Numbered from the stretch's first letter, positions 44,676 to 56,103 are shown. The stretch: DNA of 64,000 nucleotides from Streptococcus parasanguinis (GCF_023109675.1 NZ_JALDUR010000003.1:1-64000); one strand, 5' to 3'. Notes: generated from the letters alone by a model not told the origin. Made by a program: numbers and translations.

Positions 44676-45639
44676 ACAAAAGCAAATCATCGAATTGTTT
44701 TTGAATCTTTATTCGAGTGGTTTTCATCTGTCTGAGATTGTCGATTTTCTGGATCGCTCTCACCTAGTGGAGAGTCGTTTGGTTTCCCAGATGCGAGAGG
44801 ACCTCTCGAGGGGGCGGAGTTTTTCAGAAATGATGGCAGGGATCGGTTTTTCAGATGCGGTCACGACACAGCTGTCTCTCGCTGAGCTCCATGGCAATCT
44901 TGCATTGAGCTTGGAGAAAATCAGTGCTTACCTAGAAAACATGCGCAAGGTCAAGAAAAAGCTGATTGAGGTGAGCACCTATCCTCTTATCTTGCTTGGG
45001 TTTTTAGTTCTGATTATGCTAGGCTTGCGCAATTATTTGCTTCCTCAAATGGATGCTCAAAATATTGGGACGCAATTGATCAGTTCCTTCCCCCAACTCT
45101 TTTTGGCCTTAGGAGTGGGACTGGTGACCTTCTTCTTACTCGGCTTTCTCTATTACCGCCAGTCAGGCAAGATCAACGTTTTTAGAAGCTTGTCTCATCT
45201 GCCTTTCGGGAAAGGCATGATTCAAGCTTATTTGACAGCCTATTATGCCAGAGAATGGGGCAATCTGATTGGGCAAGGATTGGAGTTGTCTCAGATTTTT
45301 TCCATGATGCAGGAGCAAAAATCCCAGCTTTTTCAAGAAATTGGAAGGGACTTAGCTCTTTCTTTAGACCGTGGCCAGTCCTTTTCAGAGACGGTCAGGG
45401 GGTATACTTTTTTCAAAAAAGAATTGCCCCTTATGATTGAATACGGTGAAGTCAAATCAAAGCTCGGAAGTGAGCTAGAGATCTACGCTGAAAAAACATG
45501 GGAAGATTTCTTTCGTCGGGTTCACAAGGCCATGAATGTAATACAACCCTTGGTGTTTGTCTTTGTGGCTCTTGTGATTGTGTTACTCTATGCAGCCATG
45601 TTGCTGCCGATTTATCAAAATATGGAGGTCCATTTATGA
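44554..45639 (+). CDS. comYB: competence pilus membrane protein ComYB (ComGB)
   Basis: An about 361-aa GspF-type polytopic inner protein of the transformation pilus machine, with membrane helices near 145-170, 185-210 and 335-360. Homology to pneumococcal ComGB starts near DISSWLRRKPKKLS. No ATG/GTG/TTG occurs in frame close to that point. The TTG at 44554 (11 nt after AGGAGGAGG) or 44530 are the nearest starts, both deep inside comYA, so the start is uncertain. It overlaps comYC by 4 bp. Confidence 0.85.
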   Translation: MRRKTTKSTQPAAGTNKWISWLNRDISSWLRRKPKKLSTAKQKQIIELFLNLYSSGFHLSEIVDFLDRSHLVESRLVSQMREDLSRGRSFSEMMAGIGFSDAVTTQLSLAELHGNLALSLEKISAYLENMRKVKKKLIEVSTYPLILLGFLVLIMLGLRNYLLPQMDAQNIGTQLISSFPQLFLALGVGLVTFFLLGFLYYRQSGKINVFRSLSHLPFGKGMIQAYLTAYYAREWGNLIGQGLELSQIFSMMQEQKSQLFQEIGRDLALSLDRGQSFSETVRGYTFFKKELPLMIEYGEVKSKLGSELEIYAEKTWEDFFRRVHKAMNVIQPLVFVFVALVIVLLYAAMLLPIYQNMEVHL

Positions 45640-45953
45640 AAACATTAAAAACCTATAAGGTTAAAGCCTTTACACTGATTGAAATGTTGGTGGTCTTATT
45701 GATCATCAGTGTGCTCTTATTGCTCTTTGTGCCGAATTTGACCAAGCAAAAAGACTCCGTGAAAGAGACAGGAAATGCAGCGGTTGTGAAGGTGGTCGAA
45801 AGCCAGGCTGAATTGTACGAGCTCAATCATACCAATGACCAAGCTACTCTAGCAAAGCTGATTGCTGATGGAAATATTACCAACAAACAAGCAGAGTCCT
45901 ACCGTGCCTATTATGCGAAAAATAGTGGAGAAACTCGTGCGGTTGCAGATTAA
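45636..45953 (+). CDS. comYC: major competence pseudopilin ComYC (ComGC)
   Basis: A 105-aa major pilin of the transformation pilus. The prepilin peptidase motif KVKAFTLIEMLVVLLIISVL places cleavage between Ala and Phe, followed by the hydrophobic helix. The ATG at 45636 follows TGGAGGTCCATTT and overlaps comYB's stop. It is longer in frame upstream, but without a ribosome site. Confidence 0.94.
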   Translation: MKTLKTYKVKAFTLIEMLVVLLIISVLLLLFVPNLTKQKDSVKETGNAAVVKVVESQAELYELNHTNDQATLAKLIADGNITNKQAESYRAYYAKNSGETRAVAD

Positions 45954-46347
45954 GGCCTTCACCTTGGTGGAGACTCTTCTGACCTTGATGATCGTCAGTT
46001 TTATCTATCTGGGCTTATCGGGATCGATCAAGACGAGCTTTCAGCAGGTGGAAGAAAAAGTATTTTTTGCAGAGTTTGAACACCTCTATCAAGAAAGCCA
46101 GAAAATAGCGCTGGCAAGGCAAACGGAATTGGATGTTGAAGTGACTGCAAGGAAGATTCAAACGCCTTACCAGACGGTGGAGATTCCTGATTCTGTCATT
46201 TTGCAAGATCCTAAAACTATTCGTTTAGACCGAGCAGGTGGCAATTCATCCCTGGCCAATGTTCACTTTCAGACACAGAGAGGAGTGGTGACCTATCAAC
46301 TGTCGCTTGGAAATGGGAAAATTAAAAAAAGCATCCGTTCCCGCTAG
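45937..46347 (+). CDS. comYD: minor pseudopilin ComYD (ComGD)
   Basis: A 136-aa minor pseudopilin with class III signal QIKAFTLVETLLTLMIVSFI near the N-terminus. I place the start at GTG 45937, six bases after GGAG, inside the end of comYC; ATG 45913 is an alternative without a ribosome site. The C-terminal part (LDRAGGNSSLANVHFQTQRG) resembles ComGD. It overlaps comYE by about 35 bp. Confidence 0.85.
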   Translation: MRLQIKAFTLVETLLTLMIVSFIYLGLSGSIKTSFQQVEEKVFFAEFEHLYQESQKIALARQTELDVEVTARKIQTPYQTVEIPDSVILQDPKTIRLDRAGGNSSLANVHFQTQRGVVTYQLSLGNGKIKKSIRSR

Positions 46348-46600
46348 TATTCTCATAGAATCCTTAGTTGCCTTGGGTTTATTTGCCATGATTACGACCT
46401 TATTGTTAGGGGAGATCCGGCGTTCGCGCAAGGAGCGACTAGCGGATTTCAAAGAGGTAGAGGTCTTATCTGTCGCTCAAATGGCGCTTCAGACAGGGCA
46501 AAATCATCTGGAGGCCAATGGTATTCAGGTTCAAGTCGAAAAAGATGCCGATCAGCTCACGGTCTATCATCAAGGGAAGGTGGTACTGCATGTGGAATAA
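46313..46600 (+). CDS. comYE: minor pseudopilin ComYE (ComGE)
   Basis: A 95-aa pseudopilin with hydrophobic helix SILIESLVALGLFAMITTLL after a short basic leader; Ser replaces the more usual residue at the cleavage site. It starts inside comYD (ATG 46313, or TTG 46307) and overlaps comYF. MALQTGQNHLEANGIQVQ matches ComGE style. Confidence 0.83.
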   Translation: MGKLKKASVPASILIESLVALGLFAMITTLLLGEIRRSRKERLADFKEVEVLSVAQMALQTGQNHLEANGIQVQVEKDADQLTVYHQGKVVLHVE

Positions 46601-47042
46601 CGGAAAGGTCAATGCCTTTACCCTGCTCGAAGCCTTGGTCGCTCTCTTGGTGCTCAGTGGGGGTGTGTTGGTCTTTCAAGGCTTGACCAAGCTCCTGCAT
46701 GCTGAATTGGACTACCAGGCGCATCAAAAGCAGGAAGAATGGGTACTTTTTCAGCAACAATTGCAGGTGGAATTGGATCGGAGCCATTTTGAAAAAGTAG
46801 CGGACAATCATATCTACTTGGTTCAGGATCAAAAACCAATTGCCATTGGTCAATCTAAAGGAGATGATATCCGAAAAACAGATGATAAGGGCAGGGGCTA
46901 TCAGCCTATGATTTCAGGAGTTCGCTCTAGCCAAATTTGGCAGGAGGGAGAGTTGATTCATCTGCGTTTGAATTTTGAAGAAGGTCTAGAAAGGGAGTAT
47001 GTCTACCATGTGGTACCAGCGATGCAAAATGAAAAAAGTTAA
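46590..47042 (+). CDS. comYF: minor pseudopilin ComYF (ComGF)
   Basis: A 150-aa pseudopilin with signal KVNAFTLLEALVALLVLSGG near residue 6 and ComGF-type body (QLQVELDRSHFEKV, GRGYQPM). The ATG at 46590 overlaps the end of comYE. It overlaps comYG by 14 bp. Confidence 0.87.
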   Translation: MWNNGKVNAFTLLEALVALLVLSGGVLVFQGLTKLLHAELDYQAHQKQEEWVLFQQQLQVELDRSHFEKVADNHIYLVQDQKPIAIGQSKGDDIRKTDDKGRGYQPMISGVRSSQIWQEGELIHLRLNFEEGLEREYVYHVVPAMQNEKS

Positions 47043-47466
47043 GGCTGGTGTCTTGCTCTACGCCCTCTTGATGGCAGCGATTTTTAGTCTCTTGCTTCAG
47101 TTTTACCTGCACCGTCAGGTTGCGGAGAGACGGATCTTAAAGACGAGTCAAGATCGCCTTCGGGCCTATGCTTTGGTGCAATTGGCTCTTGAAAAGAGAA
47201 AGAGTGATGAGAAGACATCAGAGATTCATTTAAAGTCTGGAACAGTTCAGCTAAAGAAGGATACTGGTTTTCTTCATGCTCAGGCTAAGATGGATGGCGA
47301 AAGCTATGAGTTTGTCCTTCCTGTAAGGGAAGAAAAGGAAAGCAAGAAGAGTCAAAAAGAAAAGAAGAAGACGCAGAAAGATAAGGAGAAGGCAGGGAGC
47401 GAAAAGCCTTCTGAAGAGACGCCAAAAGAGGCCAAGGAGCCATCAGAAAATAGCGAAAAAGACTAA
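47029..47466 (+). CDS. comYG: competence pilus protein ComYG (ComGG)
   Basis: A 145-aa protein with one N-terminal membrane helix (KAGVLLYALLMAAIFSLLLQ) and a very lysine/glutamate-rich C-terminal tail from about residue 100. It lacks the usual F at the processing site, as ComGG proteins do. ATG 47029 or ATG 47008 could start it; both lie inside comYF. Confidence 0.85.
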   Translation: MKKVKAGVLLYALLMAAIFSLLLQFYLHRQVAERRILKTSQDRLRAYALVQLALEKRKSDEKTSEIHLKSGTVQLKKDTGFLHAQAKMDGESYEFVLPVREEKESKKSQKEKKKTQKDKEKAGSEKPSEETPKEAKEPSENSEKD

Positions 47467-47496
47467 TTTTTGGTATGATAGGGTGCGGAGGAAATC

Positions 47497-48450
47497 ATGA
47501 ATTTTGAAAAAATTGAACAAGCCTATACCTATCTATTAGAAAACACTCAAAGTATTCAAAATGAATTGTCGACCAACTTTTATGACGCCTTGATTGAACA
47601 GAATGCCATGTATTTGGATGGCAAGACGGATCTAGACATTGTTAAAAACAATAGCAAAAAATTAAAAGAACTAGATTTAAGTAAGGAAGAATGGCGCAGA
47701 GCCTACCAATTCCTTTTTATGAAAGCTGCTCAGACAGAGCCTTTACAAGCGAATCACCAGTTCACACCAGATGCGATTGGTTTTATCATTACATTTTTGA
47801 TCGATCAGTTGGCTAAAAGCGACCAACTAGATGTCTTAGAAGTGGGAAGTGGAACCGGAAATCTCGCTGAGACCATTGTCAACAATAGCCGCCTCACGAT
47901 TGATTACTTAGGATTGGAAGTGGATGATCTCTTGATTGACCTATCTGCTAGTATCGCAGATGTGATGGAATCCAGTGTTGTCTTTGCACAAGGCGATGCG
48001 GTTCGCCCACAAGTGTTGAAAGAAAGTGACTTGATCGTTAGCGACTTACCGATTGGCTATTATCCAGATGATGCGATTGCACAGCGCTATCAGGTGGCGA
48101 GCTCCGAAGGCCATACCTATGCCCATCACCTCATGATGGAACAGGCTCTGAAATATCTGAAACCTCAAGGAGTTGCCATCTTTTTAGCTCCAAATAATCT
48201 CTTGACAAGCCCTCAGAGTGATCTGTTGAAAGCTTGGTTAACAGACAAGGCCCAAATCCTTGCCATGTTGACCTTGCCAGAATCTCTCTTTTCAAATCCA
48301 GCCTATGCTAAGACGATTTTCGTCCTACGGAAACAAGAAGAAGAGTCTGTTCAGCCCTTTGTCTATCCGTTTACCGATCTCCAGGATCAAGACCAGGTGG
48401 TTCACTTTACGGAAAGTTTCCAAAACTGGTTAAAGGATAGTGAAATTTGA
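47497..48450 (+). CDS. comYH: class I methyltransferase ComYH
   Basis: A 317-aa protein of the N6-DNA methylase fold, encoded at the end of the comY operon and needed for transformation in some streptococci. SAM motif LDVLEVGSGTGNLAETIV (about 109-125) and the (D/N)PP(Y/F)-like catalytic motif, here SDLPIGYYP near residue 187. Asn replaced by Ser-Asp and the second Pro by Ile suggest altered or no adenine methylation. It starts 30 bp after comYG behind GGAGGAAATC. Confidence 0.87.
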   Translation: MNFEKIEQAYTYLLENTQSIQNELSTNFYDALIEQNAMYLDGKTDLDIVKNNSKKLKELDLSKEEWRRAYQFLFMKAAQTEPLQANHQFTPDAIGFIITFLIDQLAKSDQLDVLEVGSGTGNLAETIVNNSRLTIDYLGLEVDDLLIDLSASIADVMESSVVFAQGDAVRPQVLKESDLIVSDLPIGYYPDDAIAQRYQVASSEGHTYAHHLMMEQALKYLKPQGVAIFLAPNNLLTSPQSDLLKAWLTDKAQILAMLTLPESLFSNPAYAKTIFVLRKQEEESVQPFVYPFTDLQDQDQVVHFTESFQNWLKDSEI

Positions 48451-48462
48451 TCAAAGATCTGA

Positions 48463-48490
48463 TATAATAGAGGAAGTGAAAACGCTTAAT
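48463..48490 (+). promoter_or_regulatory. ackA promoter -10 and cre site
   Basis: TATAAT (48463-48468), then TGAAAACGCTTAAT (48477-48490), 13 of 14 matches to cre. It sits over or just after the start, so CcpA could block ackA here. Confidence 0.7.
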
Positions 48491-48501
48491 GAGGTGAATA
48501 T

Positions 48502-49695
48502 ATGTCGAAAACAATTTCTATTAATGCAGGAAGCTCTAGTTTGAAATGGCAATTATACCAAATGCCAGAGGAAACTGTTCTTGCAAAAGGGTTGATTGAA
48601 CGGATCGGTTTGAAAGATTCTATTTCAACTGTTAAATTTGATGGACGCTCTGAAAAACAAGTATTAGATATCCAGGACCATACACAAGCTGTAAAAATTT
48701 TGTTGGATGATTTGATTCGCTTTGATATTATCAAATCCTACGATGAGATTACAGGTGTGGGCCACCGCGTCGTTGCTGGTGGAGAATACTTCAAGGATTC
48801 TGCCTTGGTAGATGACGAAGTCCTTCGAAAAGTAGAAGAATTGTCTTTGTTAGCACCTCTTCATAATCCTGCAAATGCAGCTGGAATTCGTGCCTTTAGA
48901 GAGATTTGCCCAAATATTACCAGTGTTGTGGTATTTGATACTTCTTTCCATACAACCATGCCGGAAAAAGCTTATCGTTACCCTCTTCCAACTAAATATT
49001 ACACAGAAAATAAGGTCCGTAAGTACGGCGCTCATGGAACCAGTCACCAGTATGTAGCTGGTGAAGCTGCTAAACTTCTTGGAAAACCATTAGAAGAATT
49101 GAAATTGATCACCTGCCACGTTGGAAATGGTGTATCTGTTACAGCGGTTGACAAGGGAATCTCTGTGGATACCTCAATGGGCTTCACCCCTCTAGGTGGA
49201 GTCATGATGGGAACCCGTACAGGGGATCTCGATCCAGCGATTATTCCTTACTTGATGGAACATACAGAGGATTTCAATAAGCCTGAAGATATCAGCCGTA
49301 TCCTCAATCGTGAATCAGGTCTTCTGGGTGTTTCTGGATCTTCTAGTGACATGCGGGATATCCATACAGCGATGCACAATGGAGATGAAAAAGCTAAATT
49401 GGCTTACGATATCTTTATCGATCGTTTGCAAAAATACATCGGTCAATACTTGGCTGTCTTGAATGGTGCAGATGCCATCATCTTTACAGCAGGAATCGGT
49501 GAAAATGCAGTAAACGTTCGTTCTTCTATTATCAATGGAATCAGCTGGTTTGGCTGCAAGGTCGACCCTGAAAAGAATGTCTTTGGAGTTGTCGGAGATG
49601 TTTCCACAGATGATTCCCGTGTGAAGGTATTGGTGATTCCAACGGATGAAGAGTTGGTGATTGCGCGTGACGTTGAACGTTTCAAAAATCAGTAA
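48502..49695 (+). CDS. ackA: acetate kinase
   Basis: A 397-aa acetate kinase, making ATP from acetyl phosphate. N-terminal [12 protein letters not shown], signature [20 protein letters not shown], and [14 protein letters not shown] are all present. In streptococci it follows the comY operon. The ribosome site is GAGGTGAATAT. A terminator follows. Confidence 0.97.
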   Translation: MSKTISINAGSSSLKWQLYQMPEETVLAKGLIERIGLKDSISTVKFDGRSEKQVLDIQDHTQAVKILLDDLIRFDIIKSYDEITGVGHRVVAGGEYFKDSALVDDEVLRKVEELSLLAPLHNPANAAGIRAFREICPNITSVVVFDTSFHTTMPEKAYRYPLPTKYYTENKVRKYGAHGTSHQYVAGEAAKLLGKPLEELKLITCHVGNGVSVTAVDKGISVDTSMGFTPLGGVMMGTRTGDLDPAIIPYLMEHTEDFNKPEDISRILNRESGLLGVSGSSSDMRDIHTAMHNGDEKAKLAYDIFIDRLQKYIGQYLAVLNGADAIIFTAGIGENAVNVRSSIINGISWFGCKVDPEKNVFGVVGDVSTDDSRVKVLVIPTDEELVIARDVERFKNQ

Positions 49696-49708
49696 ACTGA
49701 AATAAAGT

Positions 49709-49747
49709 GAGAAGGCTGGAGGCGAAAGCCCCAGTCTTCTTATTTTA
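49709..49747 (+). terminator. terminator of ackA
   Basis: GAAGGCTGG pairs with CCAGTCTTC (one G-U), with an inner GGC/GCC, followed by TTATTTTAT. Confidence 0.75.
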
Positions 49748-49767
49748 TACAAGAAAGAGGTTGTCCA

Positions 49768-50499
49768 TTGAAAAATATACAGTCTTTTGTTCGAAAGCAC
49801 CCATTATGTAAGAATGCCCTCTGGCTCCTGCTTTTTGTGCCCTTATTCTTTCTCTCACAATTTCCCCTCATCACTATGGTTTATTCCCTTCAAGAAGGAA
49901 TGGCTGCAAGGTGGGTCACTATCCTCACACTCTTGGTGACAGTGGCGGTGTTCTTTGTTTTTTATAAGGTCATCAAGATGAGCCCTCTGGAGAACTTAGA
50001 TGTTCGGGTCATAACCTGGCCGGCTCTGGGGAGAAATTTTCTTTTTCTTCTCTTGTTGATGGCTAATAATCTGCTCGCCTATCCCTTGTTGAAACAAGAG
50101 GCAGGTGGGACGACGGCAAACCAAGCGGCTCTAAATGAGCTGCAATCTCATGCTCCTTTTCTTGCTATGGGCATGGTCGTGATCCTTGTCGCTCCGATTC
50201 TAGAAGAGCTGCTTTGTCGGGCCATCATCCCTCGTTTGATCTTTCGAGGGGCAGAACCGATCGGTTACTTAGCCGGTGCTCTCTTTTTTACTTACTTGCA
50301 TGGTCCGAGTACCCTAGGGGAATGGGTAGCTTACGGAGGCATGTCCTTGATCTTAACTTGGGTGGCTTATCGCTACCAGCGGATCGAGTATAGCATCTGT
50401 CTCCATATGACCTTGAATGCGCTAGCTTATTATTACCCAGCTGTATTCCTCCTTTGTTTATTGCCGGTATCGAGAGTTTTCTTCCATGATAAATTATGA
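49768..50499 (+). CDS. CPBP family intramembrane protease
   Basis: A 243-aa integral membrane protein of the CPBP (CAAX protease/bacteriocin-processing, Abi) family, with eight hydrophobic segments. The motifs are EELLCRAIIPR (EExxxR) near residue 145, FFTYLHGPS, and HMTLNAL near the C-terminus. A TTG start follows AAAGAGGTTGTCCA. These proteases are used for peptide processing or bacteriocin self-immunity; no bacteriocin gene is beside it. It is followed by the folP leader. Confidence 0.87.
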   Translation: MKNIQSFVRKHPLCKNALWLLLFVPLFFLSQFPLITMVYSLQEGMAARWVTILTLLVTVAVFFVFYKVIKMSPLENLDVRVITWPALGRNFLFLLLLMANNLLAYPLLKQEAGGTTANQAALNELQSHAPFLAMGMVVILVAPILEELLCRAIIPRLIFRGAEPIGYLAGALFFTYLHGPSTLGEWVAYGGMSLILTWVAYRYQRIEYSICLHMTLNALAYYYPAVFLLCLLPVSRVFFHDKL

Positions 50500-50506
50500 T
50501 AAAATG

Positions 50507-51612
<1,106 letters not shown>

Positions 51613-53487
51613 ATGAAGACAAAAGAACATCAGTTGGATCTTCGTTGGCTAGAAGCCTATCGTTCCCAAGATCCACATTTCGGCTTGGAGCGCATGGAAG
51701 CTCTCTTGGCTTTGAGAGGAAATCCTCACCTAGACTGTCGGGTTATTCATGTTGCGGGGACCAATGGCAAAGGCTCTACCATTGCTACCTTGTCCCAACT
51801 CTTGAGGCAGGCAGATTTACGCGTTGGAGTCTTTACCTCTCCTTATCTGATCCATTACAATGACCAAATCACCATTAATGGCGAAGCCATTTCAGATCAA
51901 GACCTGCAAACCTATCTGGATAGCTACCAACGGCTCTTGGAAGCTGAAGAATCAAGAGACATCTTTCAAGGTTTGACGGAATTTGAAGTGATGACGGCGA
52001 TCGCCTATGATTATTTTGCTCATGAGGAGCTGGATTATGTGATTATGGAAGTCGGTATGGGGGGACGACTAGACAGTACTAACGTCTGCCAGCCCGTTCT
52101 GACTGCGATCACATCGATCGGCTTGGATCATGTTGCTCTTCTTGGGCCAGATCTGGCTTCCATTGCCCGTGAAAAGGCAGGTATCATTAAGCCAGGAATT
52201 CCTCTGGTTCTAGGGAAATTAGAAGCAGAAGCTAGCCAAGTCATTGAAGGTATTGCGATTCAAGAGCAGGCACCGATAACAGCCTATGACAGAGATTACC
52301 AAGTTGAGCTAGAAGCCTCTTGTCTATCGGGCCAATCCTTTTCTTATCACAGTTCCAAAAGAGAAACAGCTTCTTATCAAGTAGCACTCTTAGGTCATCA
52401 CCAGGCCAGAAATGCAGCTCTTGCTATCAGTATCTGTGATGTACTTTTTGAAAGAGAAGGGCGTGAACTCTTGTCAAAAGAGTTGGTAGATAAGGCTTTG
52501 CGTCAGGTTGTCTGGCCTGGTCGGATGGAAGTGATCTCTCAAAAACCCATGATCTTGCTGGACGGGGCCCATAACCCCCATGCCGTTGCGCCTTTGATCG
52601 CAAGTCTTCGAGAACTGTTCCCAAGTCAAAAAAAGACCATTCTTTTTACTTGCATCCGGACCAAAGCCTTAGAAGAGATGCTCATTCAGTGGCAGGAACT
52701 GGAAAATAGTCGCTTGATCCTCACGACCTTTGAAGATCCAAGAGCCTATTCTCAAGAAGAGATAAGAGCTGCTGCGAAAAACCATCAGCTTGAGGAAGTC
52801 AATTGGCAAGAGTTTCTACAAAACTGGCAAGCAAAAGGCGATGAGCTCCTCATTGTAACGGGGTCGCTCTACTTCCTTAGCCAGATACGACCTTATTTAT
52901 TAAAAAACAGAAAAATCCAACTAGGAGATGATATGGATACAAAGAAAATTGAAGAAGCAGTGAAAATGATCATCGAGGCAGTCGGTGAAGACGAGAACCG
53001 TGAGGGACTTCAGGAAACGCCAACCCGCATTGCCAAGATGTATCAAGAAATCTTTGCAGGACTAGGGCAGACAGCAGAAGAGCACCTGTCTAAATCATTT
53101 GAAATCATTGATAACAATATGGTGGTCGAGAAGGATATCTTCTTCCATTCCATGTGTGAGCATCACTTTTTACCATTTTATGGAAAAGTGCACATTGCCT
53201 ATATTCCAAATGGCCGTGTGGCTGGGCTTTCAAAACTGGCTCGTACGGTCGAGGTTTATGCTAAAAAACCACAGATTCAGGAACGTTTGACGGTAGAAAT
53301 CGCAGATGCCTTGATGGAATATCTTGGAGCGCAAGGAGCACTTGTCTGGGTAGAAGCAGAGCATATGTGTATGAATATGCGTGGTGTCCGTAAACCTGGG
53401 ACCGCTACAGTGACAACTGCTGCGCGTGGACTGCTTGCGACAGATAAAGACTTAAAAAATGAAGCCTATAAACTCATGGGCCACTAA
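51613..53487 (+). CDS. folC-folE: fused FolC-FolE: folylpolyglutamate synthase + GTP cyclohydrolase I
   Basis: One frame of 624 codons. Residues 1-435 are FolC: P-loop [11 protein letters not shown] near 48, [13 protein letters not shown], and DGAHNPHAV. Residues 441-624 are a full-length Fol[14 protein letters not shown], zinc Cys and His in [11 protein letters not shown], and [12 protein letters not shown]. In pneumococcus these are separate neighbouring genes (sulB, sulC as I recall). Here no stop separates them. AGGAG five bases before the internal ATG (52933) suggests that FolE could also be made alone. A TAG in the +1 frame just before that ATG means a one-base change (natural or sequencing error) could explain the fusion. 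Confidence 0.88.
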   Translation: MKTKEHQLDLRWLEAYRSQDPHFGLERMEALLALRGNPHLDCRVIHVAGTNGKGSTIATLSQLLRQADLRVGVFTSPYLIHYNDQITINGEAISDQDLQTYLDSYQRLLEAEESRDIFQGLTEFEVMTAIAYDYFAHEELDYVIMEVGMGGRLDSTNVCQPVLTAITSIGLDHVALLGPDLASIAREKAGIIKPGIPLVLGKLEAEASQVIEGIAIQEQAPITAYDRDYQVELEASCLSGQSFSYHSSKRETASYQVALLGHHQARNAALAISICDVLFEREGRELLSKELVDKALRQVVWPGRMEVISQKPMILLDGAHNPHAVAPLIASLRELFPSQKKTILFTCIRTKALEEMLIQWQELENSRLILTTFEDPRAYSQEEIRAAAKNHQLEEVNWQEFLQNWQAKGDELLIVTGSLYFLSQIRPYLLKNRKIQLGDDMDTKKIEEAVKMIIEAVGEDENREGLQETPTRIAKMYQEIFAGLGQTAEEHLSKSFEIIDNNMVVEKDIFFHSMCEHHFLPFYGKVHIAYIPNGRVAGLSKLARTVEVYAKKPQIQERLTVEIADALMEYLGAQGALVWVEAEHMCMNMRGVRKPGTATVTTAARGLLATDKDLKNEAYKLMGH

Positions 53488-53512
53488 TGGCTGGCTATAA
53501 GAGGTGAACAGA

Positions 53513-54322
53513 GTGGATCAATTACGGATCAAGGACTTAGAGGTATACGCCTATCACGGTGTTTTTCCAGCAGAAAAAGAATTAGGACAACGCTTTGTCC
53601 TAGACCTATGGGTAGATTATGAGATGACTCGTGCTGCCCGTACAGGTGATTTGGAAGCTTCGATCCATTATGGGATCTTGGCGGAACAGTTGACCGAGTG
53701 GATGCAGGCAGAAAAGATCGATCTGATTGAAACGGTGGCCTTTCAGTTGGTTCAAAAGATTTTCGAAAGCTATGCCTTTGTAGAAAAAATTCGTCTGGAG
53801 TTGAAAAAACCTTGGGCTCCTGTTCCCTTGCCACTCGAGACTTGTTCGGTGACAATCGAACGGGAGAAAAAACGGGCCTTTATTGGGCTTGGCACCAATA
53901 TGGGAGATAAACAACTGCAACTAGAGACGGCGCTAGAGAAACTCAAGGATCGAGGCATTCGCCTTCTTCAGACATCCACAAGGATTGAAACAGAACCTTG
54001 GGGAGGAGTGGAGCAGGACACCTTTTTCAATCAGGTGGCAGAGGTTGAAACCTGGATGACCCCAGAGGATTTACTAGAGACCTTACTGGCCATTGAGCAG
54101 GAAATGGGACGTGTTCGTGAGATCAAGTGGGGGCCACGTGTGATTGATCTAGATCTGCTCTACATGGAGGACACCATTTGTTACAGTCCGAGCTTGATCT
54201 TACCGCATCCTTATGTGGCAGAACGTGCCTTTGTCCTAGAATCTTTGAATGAAATTGCTCCTCATTTTGTGGACCCTGTTCAAAGAAAGCCCATTCGCCA
54301 ATTATGGGAGGCTGTCAAATAG
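53513..54322 (+). CDS. folB-folK: fused FolB-FolK (SulD-like): dihydroneopterin aldolase + HPPK
   Basis: A 269-aa bifunctional folate enzyme of the streptococcal SulD type. Residues 1-120 are aldolase FolB ([20 protein letters not shown] when translated from GTG). Residues 123-269 are HPPK Fol[22 protein letters not shown] and [14 protein letters not shown] use GTG 53513, eight bases after GAGG, matching the homologue; GTG 53504 is an alternative. It is the last gene of the operon before a terminator. It supplies DHPS with its pterin substrate. Confidence 0.94.
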   Translation: MDQLRIKDLEVYAYHGVFPAEKELGQRFVLDLWVDYEMTRAARTGDLEASIHYGILAEQLTEWMQAEKIDLIETVAFQLVQKIFESYAFVEKIRLELKKPWAPVPLPLETCSVTIEREKKRAFIGLGTNMGDKQLQLETALEKLKDRGIRLLQTSTRIETEPWGGVEQDTFFNQVAEVETWMTPEDLLETLLAIEQEMGRVREIKWGPRVIDLDLLYMEDTICYSPSLILPHPYVAERAFVLESLNEIAPHFVDPVQRKPIRQLWEAVK

Positions 54323-54341
54323 TTTCTCTTCTTTGCATTAT

Positions 54342-54376
54342 AAAAAAACAATCCCTCGAGCAGGGATTGTTTTTGT
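54342..54376. terminator. bidirectional terminator
   Basis: ACAATCCCT/AGGGATTGT with flanking A and T runs, between the folate operon and the convergent DUF1846 gene. Confidence 0.9.
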
Positions 54377-54386
54377 TTGTCTTAGT

Positions 54387-55871
54387 TTATTTACGATACA
54401 AACGATCGTACTGGTAGACAGGGTCCATAGTGACGTTGATACCGAGCTTGCGAAGGACATTCTTGTCTTCGTCTGTTAGCATCACGGTTGAGTGGGCTTC
54501 ACTGCCTTTCAACTTGCCTAATTCTTGCATAGCAAGCTTAGCGTCTTCATTGGTCATAGCTGTAATGGCCAGGGCAATGAGGATTTCGTTCGAGTGAAGA
54601 CGAGGATTGCGGCTACCCAAATGATTGATCTTCAAGCCTTGGATAGGTTGGACGTATTCTGGCTCGATTAATTTGGTTTCTTTATCAATATGCGCCAATT
54701 TCTTGATCGCATTGATTAAGAGGGCTGCGGTTGGGCCAAAGAGATCGGAGGTTTTTCCGGTTACCATCTCGCCGTTTGGCAATTCAAGGGCCAAGGCTGG
54801 CTCCCCTGTTTCTTCTTCTTTCTGACGAGCAAGAACAGTCACTTTCCGGTCATTTGGAGTAATGCCCAAATCATTCATCAAGAGCTCAATCTTCTTGACA
54901 GCTCCTTCACCGACGCGTTCAGCTTTGACATCCAAGATGGTTTGGTAATAGCGACGGATGATTTCTTGTTGGGAAGCTTCAATCGCAGCGTCATTGTCCA
55001 CAATGGCAAAGCCAACCATGTTGACGCCCATGTCTGTTGGAGAAGCGTAAGGAGAGGTTCCTAAGATGCGTTCCAACATGCGCTTCAAGACAGGGAAGAT
55101 TTCGATATCGCGGTTGTAATTGACCGTTGTTTCTCCGTAGGTTTGGAGGTGGAAGGGATCGATCATATTGACATCGTCTAGATCTGCAGTCGCTGCTTCA
55201 TAAGCCAAGTTGACTGGGTGGTGCAAAGAAAGATTCCATACTGGGAAGGTTTCAAACTTGGCATAACCTGATTTGATCCCATTTAATTGGTCATGGTACA
55301 TATTGGACATACAAGTTGCCAGCTTACCAGAACCAGGTCCAGGAGCCGTCACAACGACCAAATTGCGACTAGTTTTGATGTAATCATTTTTCCCCATCCC
55401 TTCAGGAGAGATGATGTGGTCCATATCAGTCGGATAGCCCTTGATCGGATAGTGGAGATAAGAGGCGATCCCGCTCTTATCCAGTTGTTTGCGAAAGGCA
55501 TCTGCTGCAGCTTGTCCAGCATATTGGGTGATGACGACAGAGCTTACAAAAATCCCCAATTCATTGAATTTGTCGATCAAACGCAGTACTTCTTGGTCAT
55601 AAGAAATTCCTAGATCCCCACGGGCTTTTGAGTGCTCAATGTTGTTGGCGTTGATGGCAATGACAATTTCCACCTGGTCGCGCAATTCTTGGAGCAGCTT
55701 GATCTTATTGTCTGGTTCGTATCCAGGGAGGACACGAGCAGCGTGGAAGTCTTCTAACATCTTACCACCAAATTCAAGGTAGAGCTTGCCATCGAATTGG
55801 TTGATCCGCTCAATAATGTGGTCACGTTGCAAGTTCAAATACTTTTCAGAACTAAAAGCTTGTTTTTTCAT
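54387..55871 (-). CDS. DUF1846 domain protein
   Basis: A 494-aa cytoplasmic protein of the DUF1846 family with unknown biochemical role. It opens [18 protein letters not shown], and the central part carries a nucleotide-like loop [20 protein letters not shown] (P-loop-like GPGSGK). ATG 55871 follows CAGGAGTTTTAC; 23 upstream in-frame codons have no ribosome site. The P-loop-like motif suggests nucleotide binding, but the activity cannot be named from sequence. Confidence 0.9.
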   Translation of the reverse strand: MKKQAFSSEKYLNLQRDHIIERINQFDGKLYLEFGGKMLEDFHAARVLPGYEPDNKIKLLQELRDQVEIVIAINANNIEHSKARGDLGISYDQEVLRLIDKFNELGIFVSSVVITQYAGQAAADAFRKQLDKSGIASYLHYPIKGYPTDMDHIISPEGMGKNDYIKTSRNLVVVTAPGPGSGKLATCMSNMYHDQLNGIKSGYAKFETFPVWNLSLHHPVNLAYEAATADLDDVNMIDPFHLQTYGETTVNYNRDIEIFPVLKRMLERILGTSPYASPTDMGVNMVGFAIVDNDAAIEASQQEIIRRYYQTILDVKAERVGEGAVKKIELLMNDLGITPNDRKVTVLARQKEEETGEPALALELPNGEMVTGKTSDLFGPTAALLINAIKKLAHIDKETKLIEPEYVQPIQGLKINHLGSRNPRLHSNEILIALAITAMTNEDAKLAMQELGKLKGSEAHSTVMLTDEDKNVLRKLGINVTMDPVYQYDRLYRK

Positions 55872-56078
55872 GTAAAACTCCTGTATATAAGGGAAGGGTC
55901 TGCCACACAAATCCAAGGATGAGTGTTCCGTCCCTACCATTTCATTCTTTCATATTATATCAGAAAACAGATGGAAGATAAAATATTCTAAGATAGTTTC
56001 CTAAGGGGAGTGTGGATGCCAAGGGACTCAATGGTGACTCACGCTGGAAAGTTTCAAAGAGAACCTTGTTTTTCCTCT

Positions 56079-56103
56079 AAAAAAGCCCCTTACGGGGCTT
56101 CGT
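56079..56103 (-). terminator. terminator of pepA
   Basis: AAGCCCC (56083-56089) pairs with GGGGCTT (56094-56100); on the minus strand a T run follows. It sits just after the pepA stop. The rest of 55872-56115 shows nothing else. Confidence 0.88.
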
